Below are positions 1-5,311 of a stretch of DNA of 13,540 nucleotides, in pieces. The notes under the pieces are model-generated. The model was not told the origin of the DNA, ran no database searches, and was given only the letters and a program-made list of their open reading frames with translations. Source of the DNA: Cyanobacteria bacterium UBA11370 (lineage in GTDB: Bacteria > Cyanobacteriota > Cyanobacteriia > Cyanobacteriales > Coleofasciculaceae); NCBI GenBank assembly GCA_003486645.1, contig DNGI01000503.1, positions 1-13,540 on the forward strand. The letters run 5' to 3'. The first letter of the stretch is position 1. Each line of letters begins with the position of its first letter. A program made the position numbers and the translations under genes.

Positions 1-18
1 AGCCTGCGGAGGCAGGCT
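1..18. repeat. Hairpin repeat at left edge, REP-like
   Basis: Seven-base arms AGCCTGC (1-7) and GCAGGCT (12-18) enclose a GGAG loop, followed on the plus strand by TTTGTTTGTG. The element starts at the window edge, so its full extent is not visible. The hairpin and its flank resemble a dispersed intergenic repeat that I recall from filamentous cyanobacteria. It could also be a weak terminator for a plus-strand gene lying to the left, because a broken T-rich stretch follows the stem. It lies about 100 bases beyond the stop of the minus-strand sulfotransferase. Confidence 0.5.
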
Positions 19-78
19 TTGTTTGTGTAGCCGCGATTTCCTTTTCAACAGGTATTTTTGCAAAATTGGGATGCACCC

Positions 79-97
79 TTAGCCATTAGCCATGGCT
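79..97. repeat. TTAGCCA tandem copy ending in a palindrome
   Basis: Two adjacent copies of TTAGCCA (79-85, 86-92) run into the perfect palindrome AGCCATGGCT (88-97). This is typical of the short tandem heptamers scattered through filamentous cyanobacterial genomes. A related AT-rich tandem (12298-12325) precedes the aminotransferase gene. I infer no function. Confidence 0.4.
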
Positions 98-123
98 CAG
101 TTTATAACTAGCAACTTACGGTA

Positions 124-1143
124 TTAAGATACTCGGTAACGAGCGCTTAGTAAGGCCATTTCCCACTCCCGCCGCCAACGTCGCCAATGATTTTGATCTT
201 CTCGGAGGGATTTCCACTCAATGCGGCAGCGTCCGAGAAATTCTGCGATCGCTAACGTTACTGAACTGGGTTGATTTATTGTTGTACCTGATAGCTCAAA
301 ATCCAATCGGTAGCCGAGTTGACTCATCGTTTCACCCGCTGCTTCTTCAACTAAGCGAATATCTGTTTCACTCAGTTTCTTACGATAATTTCCCGCTCGA
401 TTTCGCAGCACTGGGGATGCGGTATTAGCCCAAGATTGAGATAGACTAGCACTAAGCTTTGCCGCAGGTTTTTCCCAATAGCGCAGCATATCAGACTCGA
501 AATCTTCCTCAAGAAATTCGCAGAGTTCTTGGAGTTTTTGCTCCGGTTCTGCGGTGAGATCCTCGTAGTAAAGCCTGATCCAATTCGTTTTAGGCAAGCG
601 TTCTTCCTGTTCGAGTCCAATCCGTTGCTGTTCACACCAGAGTTTTGCAGTGAGATAGGGATGACAAGGATTAAAAACGGATTCCCGTGAGGAGGCGGCT
701 ACATCCCTTGGATCTCGAATCAGCCAGATGAATTTAGCATCGGGGAAGCGATCCAAAATTCGGTCTACATGATGGATCATAAACGTACTTTTGCAACCCC
801 AACGAGCTTTGCCACTTTCTTGTTGATGCCAATCATAAATGGCAACAAAAATACCGAATAAATCCTTGGGTTTGGCTGAAGAAACGATTAAATCAGGATC
901 AGGTAAGCTTTCCCACGGATGAATTTGGCGTTCGATGAGTCGGAGTACATCTTGAGTCAGTCGTTGAAGATTACGGCGATCGCTGAGATCTCCATACCCA
1001 GCCTCCAGGGGAGCAAAGTAGCGCATGATGTGGGGAGGATGGGGAATGGATATGCGCGAGTGAGAATCTAAGAGCAGCCGCAACAAGTTCGAGCCAGAAC
1101 GTTCAGTCCCGACGATGAAGATCGGAGCATTACTCGTTGTCAT
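124..1143 (-). CDS. Sulfotransferase family protein (PAPS-dependent type)
   Basis: A 339-residue protein predicted to transfer a sulfuryl group from PAPS to an unidentified acceptor. The N-terminal strand and loop FIVGTERSGSNLLRLLLDSH (residues 9-28) match the 5'-phosphosulfate-binding loop of Sulfotransfer_3-type enzymes. IWLIRDPRDVAASS (139-152) matches the 3'-phosphate-binding segment, with Arg143 and Ser151/152 in the expected places. GCKST near 116-120 supplies a conserved lysine typical of the family. The first 12 residues contain no signal peptide, so a cytoplasmic enzyme is expected. The C-terminal tail (about 306-339) is rich in Trp and Arg and has no obvious family counterpart. The ATG is preceded by GGGG-TTGT, a weak ribosome site. 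The gene is transcribed away from the second sulfotransferase, across an 853-bp gap. The fold is secure; the acceptor (sugar, lipid, small molecule or tyrosyl protein) cannot be told. Confidence 0.87.
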   Translation of the reverse strand: MTTSNAPIFIVGTERSGSNLLRLLLDSHSRISIPHPPHIMRYFAPLEAGYGDLSDRRNLQRLTQDVLRLIERQIHPWESLPDPDLIVSSAKPKDLFGIFVAIYDWHQQESGKARWGCKSTFMIHHVDRILDRFPDAKFIWLIRDPRDVAASSRESVFNPCHPYLTAKLWCEQQRIGLEQEERLPKTNWIRLYYEDLTAEPEQKLQELCEFLEEDFESDMLRYWEKPAAKLSASLSQSWANTASPVLRNRAGNYRKKLSETDIRLVEEAAGETMSQLGYRLDFELSGTTINQPSSVTLAIAEFLGRCRIEWKSLREDQNHWRRWRREWEMALLSARYRVS

Positions 1144-1162
1144 ACAACCCCGGTGAATTTGT

Positions 1163-1179
1163 TATACAAGTCCTGTATA
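1163..1179. promoter_or_regulatory. Inverted repeat upstream of left sulfotransferase
   Basis: Perfect arms TATACA (1163-1168) and TGTATA (1174-1179) flank AGTCC, about 20 bases upstream of the minus-strand sulfotransferase start. Read on the minus strand, the gene-proximal arm overlaps TTGTATAAC, a plausible -10 element. The repeat could therefore be an operator over the promoter, or simply AT-rich symmetry. Confidence 0.3.
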
Positions 1180-1352
1180 GCCTACATCCAAATCAGTATC
1201 AAGTATTACAAGCTACAAGTCGTATTACAGATTGAGATGAATGGCAATTCTCAGTAATAAGTAAATCAACTCACTGGAATAATTCCTCTCCCTATATCCC
1301 AGTCAGCGAAATTTCGTAACTCAAACAGAATTACCTTATCACTGAATTAAAC

Positions 1353-1365
1353 CCCTAGACTAGGG
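1353..1365. promoter_or_regulatory. Small perfect palindrome CCCTAG-A-CTAGGG
   Basis: Two six-base arms around a single A. It stands alone in AT-rich sequence, about 210 bases upstream of the minus-strand gene and 630 upstream of the plus-strand gene. It has the size of a dimeric regulator half-site pair, but no known binding motif is matched. Confidence 0.2.
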
Positions 1366-1467
1366 CATTTCAGTAAATGTTCCTGATCACTTGATATTTA
1401 TCTGAATTCATTAAGGAGTTAGGGTTTCAGGCTATTTCTTAACAATGGCACATCTTCACGCCAGCCA

Positions 1468-1599
1468 TTTTTAAAGATTCGATAAAGTTTTCTTTACCGA
1501 AATAAAATAAACGTATAGCACTTAAATTCATCATTACTTTTTAAGAATTGATTAAGCTCAGTGGATCTTGCGGCTCTTTTTTGAAGGCTTGATAAAGTT
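1468..1599 (+). repeat. Three degenerate 21-22 bp direct repeats
   Basis: Copies at 1468-1489, 1538-1558 and 1578-1599 share the pattern TTTTT, then AAG or GAAG, then a variable stretch, then GATAAAGTT or GATTAAGCT. The first and third copies match at 18 of 22 positions, and all four differences are transitions. All point the same way and end 13 bases before a TTGACA box at 1612-1617. That box is followed after 18 bases by TAGGTT, which is a poor -10. The layout is what an activator-binding array upstream of a promoter would look like, but the promoter itself is weak and would leave a leader of about 350 nt before the 1997 start. Confidence 0.35.
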
Positions 1600-1996
1600 C
1601 ACTCGATCCGGTTGACAAGTTCAGGTTGAATCGATTAGGTTGTGAATTAGTAAGACAAGTAATACATTTCAGTATTACGGATAAAAACCCTCAAACTCCA
1701 CTTTCGCAGACACCGATGAGTGATTAGTACTCCAACAAACTAATTCTGATGGCTTTTCCTCTCCGTTTGACGCATCTGCGTATCCTTACTAAGCCGTCAC
1801 CTTAATTTGCTGGACTACTTAATTCAGTAACTTTCGTCTTACATCCTCTTTGAAGGTTGCAGCACTAAATTTTTTTTGTCTATTTGCGTCTGGACTGAGC
1901 GAAAACCCAGCTTATTTTATGAGCAATATCTGCCATAAAACAAGTTGGGATGCGATCGCACGCCTTGGGTAAGTATCCACCATTAGGACTGAGAAC

Positions 1997-3361
1997 ATGA
2001 TAGCGATTTGTTCGAGCAAATCAGAGATTTTTTGCGACTATTCTCATGGAATTCTAGAGGAGAATTTCTCTTTATCTCCCAATAATCCAGGAAGAGAGGT
2101 AAAGAATGAAGAAGTTACCCAGGTTGTCCTAATTATGGCTGCTTCCCGCAGTGGGAGTAGCCTTCTGTTTGAGCTATTACGGAATAGCGAACAACTCTTA
2201 TCTCTTAGTGGCGAACACACGCCTTATTACAAAATCAAAGGCTATTCGTTCCCCTTTCGTTCCTTTGACTCAGACTCAATCAATTTAGCTGAAATTGGGA
2301 GCGATCGCAACCCTCGTGATCTAGCCAGAGATCTGATTTCTGACCTCAGAGTTGGCGCAGAGGGAGAAAACTTTGATTTTGAAGACTATGCTCACTCCTT
2401 AACAGTCAGGCTTTCCATGCAATGGCCTCAACTTTTCCTCCATTATCACGAATGGATGAAGTATATCCGGAACGCCTACAGGTTTTATCTGCTCAAGTAT
2501 AAAACTTGGAATACGAAATACTTCTTCATTGAACTCTTGAAATGTCTTTGCGAAGAACATCCGGAAATTAATCCCTATTATTACGATATTTCCAAGGATC
2601 TTATCCAGCAGAATTTCCCTCAATATGCTTGTCCAGAAGGTCCTCCTAATCCCGATTTTTGTATCGAAGAACCTCCGTTCATCACCTTAAGTCCCTATCG
2701 CCGACCAACGCCAGCAGAAATCAGAACCAAACCCATTCTGATGAAAGCTTCCGTGGATGCTTACCGTCTGCCTTTTATTAAGCAGTTATTTCCCAACGCG
2801 GAGTTAAAAATTATTCATCTCACTCGAAACCCAGCCGCAGGAACTAACGGTTTATATGATGGATGGTTGGATCGAGGATTCTTCTCTTACAATGTCGGAA
2901 AAGTTGCTAAATTATCCATTTCTGGCTACTCAGATAAGTTTGAATTTGGCAAATCCTGGTGGAATTATGACTTACCCCCCAATTGGGAAAGCATGGTTGA
3001 GCATCCCTTAGAATATGTGTGCGGATTTCAATGGTATAGCGCCAATGCGGCAATTGTCGAAGCTGTTGCCAAAGAGGACAAAAAGAACGTCTTACGAGTG
3101 AGAGCAGAAGACCTTTTATCCTCCCCTCAAAGCCGCTGGTTTACTATCAACCGAATCACCCAATTTCTAGGAATTGAAATCGACCATTCGCTACGCGCTT
3201 GTGTGGAAACTATGCCTGTGGTAATGGCAACAGCGCGTCCCCATCCCCGACGGTGGCTCAAGCGTAAGGAAATGCTCTTGCCAGTCGTGACTCAATTTTC
3301 TATTGCCCAACTGGCTAACTTTTTAGACTATTCTTTGCAACAAAAGGAGCAGTGGCTATGA
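1997..3361 (+). CDS. Sulfotransferase-like protein, long variant
   Basis: A 454-residue protein with sulfotransferase nucleotide-binding elements. Strand and loop VVLIMAASRSGSSLLFELL (residues 43-61) form the 5'-phosphosulfate loop, and IIHLTRNPAAGTNG (272-285) forms the 3'-phosphate segment with Arg277 and Thr283. Between them lies an insert of about 200 residues (80-250) rich in aromatic residues, much longer than in the neighbour at 124-1143. It probably shapes a large or specialised acceptor site. There is no signal peptide or membrane span. The ATG at 1997 is preceded by AGGA (1985-1988) with an 8-base gap, a good ribosome site, so I keep the full N-terminus although the fold only begins near residue 40. 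The stop codon overlaps the start of the next gene (ATGA), which implies co-translation with the guanidino-group enzyme. The acceptor is unknown. Confidence 0.85.
   Translation: MIAICSSKSEIFCDYSHGILEENFSLSPNNPGREVKNEEVTQVVLIMAASRSGSSLLFELLRNSEQLLSLSGEHTPYYKIKGYSFPFRSFDSDSINLAEIGSDRNPRDLARDLISDLRVGAEGENFDFEDYAHSLTVRLSMQWPQLFLHYHEWMKYIRNAYRFYLLKYKTWNTKYFFIELLKCLCEEHPEINPYYYDISKDLIQQNFPQYACPEGPPNPDFCIEEPPFITLSPYRRPTPAEIRTKPILMKASVDAYRLPFIKQLFPNAELKIIHLTRNPAAGTNGLYDGWLDRGFFSYNVGKVAKLSISGYSDKFEFGKSWWNYDLPPNWESMVEHPLEYVCGFQWYSANAAIVEAVAKEDKKNVLRVRAEDLLSSPQSRWFTINRITQFLGIEIDHSLRACVETMPVVMATARPHPRRWLKRKEMLLPVVTQFSIAQLANFLDYSLQQKEQWL
3344..3361 (+). promoter_or_regulatory. Ribosome site and ATGA overlap coupling two genes
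   Basis: AAGGAG (3344-3349) lies 8 bases before ATG 3358, and that ATG shares bases with the TGA stop (3359-3361) of the sulfotransferase. An in-frame GTG at 3352 lies only 2 bases from the ribosome site and is a poor start. The arrangement fixes the downstream start at 3358 and indicates translational coupling. Confidence 0.8.
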
Positions 3362-4353
3362 TTATGATGGGAAACTCTAGACCAGCCGCTTATCATGGCA
3401 CAGGTTGGCTACCCCGCGAAGGAACATTGGCTGACGAAATTGCAGGGGTTGAGCTTTGGAGAAACTGTTCTGTTACATCGGAATGGCAAACCCTAAAAGA
3501 GGTCATTTTATACATCCCTAATCCAGGAACTCCGCCTGTTGAAGATGTCAATTCGATTCAGCATTTGGATGAAATTGATTTTTGGAAGTTAGCCACCCAG
3601 CTCAAGAATTTAGCTCAATGTTATGAGCAGTTCGGGATTAAAGTTCACTTCGCTCGACACGTTAAGTTATCCCCAGAACCGACGACTGAATATTACTACA
3701 ACTTAATGTTTTGTCGGGATCTTTTCTTCATGACTCCTGAAGGAGCCATTGTTTCCAGAATGGGGAGTAAAGTCCGTGCTGGAGAAGAAAAACACGCGGC
3801 ACGAACCCTGGCAGATTTAGGTGTACCTGTAATCCGCACCATTAGCGGAAATGGTACATTTGAAGGGGCTGATGCGCTATGGGTTGCCCGTAATTTAGTG
3901 GCAATTGGTGTAGGGAAACGAACCAATGAAGCGGGGTTTCGACAAGTTCAAGATACTCTTGAAGACCAAGGCGTAACGTGTATTAAAGTTAACTTGCCCT
4001 CTCGAATTCAACATACCTTGGGAATTCTGCAAATGGTTGATCACAACTTAGCCGTTGTGCGAGGAGAACTTATGGAACCCGAAACAAAAGAGCAACTGCG
4101 CCAATTTGGATTCAAATTAATTGAGTTGCAAGAAACCAAATCGGTGCGACAGAATCAAGCGATGAATTTTGTCACCATCTCTCCACGCCGAATTGTGATG
4201 GTTGGTGGTAATCCTGAAACGAAACAGTTGTATGAAGAGAACGGGATAGAAGTTGCGGCAGAGGTAGAGGTTACTGAACTTTTGAAAGGGGCGGGTGGTA
4301 TTGGTTGCGCGACGGGTATTCTCAGTCGTGAGCCTAATTTGAAGAGTATCTAA
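3358..4353 (+). CDS. Arginine deiminase/DDAH-like guanidino-group enzyme
   Basis: A 331-residue single-domain protein of the pentein superfamily (arginine deiminase, dimethylargininase, amidinotransferase). Landmarks are in family order: CRDLFF (119-124) corresponds to the FTRD motif; GTFEGADALW (166-175) is the EGGD motif with Glu169 and Asp172; IQHTLGILQMVD (217-228) carries catalytic His219; GGIGCATGIL (313-322) carries nucleophile Cys317. The enzyme should attack the guanidinium carbon of an arginine-like substrate through a covalent Cys adduct, giving a ureido or transferred product. The Asp that follows His by two residues in classical arginine deiminases (HLD) is replaced (HTL). The protein is also shorter than those enzymes and lacks the second domain of cyanobacterial ArgZ/AgrE. 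I therefore favour a DDAH-like hydrolase or a specialised enzyme over a catabolic arginine deiminase. It is coupled to the upstream sulfotransferase by the ATGA overlap, which suggests a shared pathway; this is inference. Confidence 0.85.
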   Translation: MIMMGNSRPAAYHGTGWLPREGTLADEIAGVELWRNCSVTSEWQTLKEVILYIPNPGTPPVEDVNSIQHLDEIDFWKLATQLKNLAQCYEQFGIKVHFARHVKLSPEPTTEYYYNLMFCRDLFFMTPEGAIVSRMGSKVRAGEEKHAARTLADLGVPVIRTISGNGTFEGADALWVARNLVAIGVGKRTNEAGFRQVQDTLEDQGVTCIKVNLPSRIQHTLGILQMVDHNLAVVRGELMEPETKEQLRQFGFKLIELQETKSVRQNQAMNFVTISPRRIVMVGGNPETKQLYEENGIEVAAEVEVTELLKGAGGIGCATGILSREPNLKSI

Positions 4354-4376
4354 TACCAACTCCGTAATTTATTAAT

Positions 4377-4401
4377 AGAGGCGTTGGATTCCAGCGTCTC
4401 T
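4377..4401. repeat. Hairpin 24 bases after the deiminase-like gene
   Basis: Eleven-base arms AGAGGCGTTGG and CCAGCGTCTCT pair completely if two G-U pairs are allowed, closing on an ATT loop. No T-run follows on the plus strand (AAAATACAATT), so it is not a classical intrinsic terminator. It may protect the 3' end of the sulfotransferase-deiminase transcript, or be a copy of a dispersed cyanobacterial repeat. Confidence 0.5.
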
Positions 4402-4453
4402 AAAATACAATTATTAATTGAATCAACATATAACCTTCAGAGATGATGTTGCC

Positions 4454-5179
4454 ATGACACTCCTGCCTGCGCCACCCGATCGCACTCTATTACCAACCCT
4501 TCTTCCCCTAGAAAATGGCGATCGCCTCTCGATATCAGAATTTGAGCGTCGTTACCATGCCATGCCTCAACTCAAAAAAGCCGAACTGATTGAAGGAGTC
4601 GTTTACGTGGCATCTCCCCTCCGCTTTGAACCGCACGCCGAACCCCACGGTAACTTAATTGGGTGGTTATGGACTTACAAAATTGCCACGTCTGGTGTGC
4701 GATTGGGAGATAATCCCACGGTTCGCCTCGATTTAGATAACGAACCCCAACCCGATGTGGTTCTGCTGATTGATGCCAGATGCGGAGGACAATCTCAAAT
4801 CGATGAGGATGGATATGTGGAAAATGCACCAGAGTTGGTAGCAGAAGTGGCGGCGAGTAGCGCTTCTATCGATTTGCATGACAAGATGCGAGTTTATCGG
4901 CGCAATGGTGTGCAGGAATACATTGTCTGGCGCGTATTAGAAAACAATTTGGATTGGTTTAGCCTGCAAGCTGGGGACTATGTGCCCCTGGAGGCAGATG
5001 AGGCAGGTATGATTAAAAGTCTTAGATTTCCAGGGTTGTGGTTGGCGGTCGCTGCTTTACTTTCAGGAGATATGGCAACAGTATTGGCAGTACTTCAACA
5101 AGGGTTACACTCAACAGAACATGGAGAGTTTGTACAACAGTTGCAACAGCAGCTTTCCCAAGGTACATCTAACAGTTAG
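4454..5179 (+). CDS. Uma2 family protein (DUF820, putative PD-(D/E)XK endonuclease)
   Basis: A 241-residue protein of the Uma2/DUF820 family, which is expanded in cyanobacteria and has a restriction-endonuclease-like fold; its cellular role is not established. Visible family landmarks are ELIEGVVYVASPL (residues 44-56), the acidic EPQPDVVL (97-104) with Asp101, PELVAEVAASS (126-136) with Glu131, and the helix HDKMRVYRRNGVQEYIVW (142-159) with Lys144. Asp101, Glu131 and Lys144 are the likely nuclease-core residues. The C-terminal end is Gln-rich (about 226-237). The frame could open earlier at TTG 4418, but ATG 4454 precedes the conserved region and I prefer it; neither has a strong ribosome site. 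It is probably transcribed alone, with the hairpin at 4377-4401 between it and the upstream pair. Other Uma2 copies are expected elsewhere in the genome. Confidence 0.82.
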   Translation: MTLLPAPPDRTLLPTLLPLENGDRLSISEFERRYHAMPQLKKAELIEGVVYVASPLRFEPHAEPHGNLIGWLWTYKIATSGVRLGDNPTVRLDLDNEPQPDVVLLIDARCGGQSQIDEDGYVENAPELVAEVAASSASIDLHDKMRVYRRNGVQEYIVWRVLENNLDWFSLQAGDYVPLEADEAGMIKSLRFPGLWLAVAALLSGDMATVLAVLQQGLHSTEHGEFVQQLQQQLSQGTSNS

Positions 5180-5243
5180 CACTCAGATTCTCTGCATCCC
5201 GACTCCCTTATAGCCAGTCTAAATGATTTGTAAAATACCTCTG

Positions 5244-5298
5244 CCTTGTCTTCCTTGTCCTCCTTGTCTCCCTTGTCTCCCTTGTCTTTCCTTGTTCA
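5244..5298. repeat. Nine-base tandem repeat, CCTTGTCTC type
   Basis: Six imperfect units (CCTTGTCTT, CCTTGTCCT, CCTTGTCTC twice, CCTTGTCTT, then TCCTTGTTC) fill the gap between the convergent Uma2 and phosphatase genes. The minus strand is purine-rich. Such short tandem repeats are common between cyanobacterial genes, and copy number probably varies between strains. Confidence 0.75.
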
Positions 5299-5311
5299 CG
5301 AATCAAATAGA

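Larger units (their letters stand above)
1144..1996. other. 853-bp gene-free region between divergent sulfotransferases
   Basis: I find no convincing coding frame, tRNA or structured RNA gene here. The stretch is AT-rich and carries, in order: an inverted repeat beside the left gene (1163-1179), a small palindrome (1353-1365), three degenerate TTTTT...TTGATAAAGTT repeats (1468-1599), a TTGACA box (1612), four TCAGTA hexamers (1251, 1370, 1669, 1824) and a HIP1 site (1952-1959). A run of T lies around 1870-1877. The length and these repeated elements suggest a regulatory region for one or both flanking genes, or the remains of a decayed gene. A small unannotated RNA is possible but nothing seen supports it. 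Confidence 0.6.

Noticed and set aside
372..635. 87-codon frame within the left sulfotransferase gene
   Set aside because: It overlaps a well-supported gene in another frame and has no family motifs or ribosome site.
3352..3357. GTG 3352 as the start of the deiminase-like gene
   Set aside because: It lies 2 bases from the AAGGAG ribosome site, whereas ATG 3358 is at the proper 8-base distance and overlaps the upstream stop.
1997..4353. Fragment of a saxitoxin or cylindrospermopsin cluster
   Set aside because: The guanidino enzyme has deiminase/DDAH motifs rather than those of the AGAT-type amidinotransferases CyrA/SxtG, and no PKS, NRPS or other toxin gene is present.
5244..5298. CRISPR array
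   Set aside because: The units are nine bases long with no spacers, so it is a simple tandem repeat.
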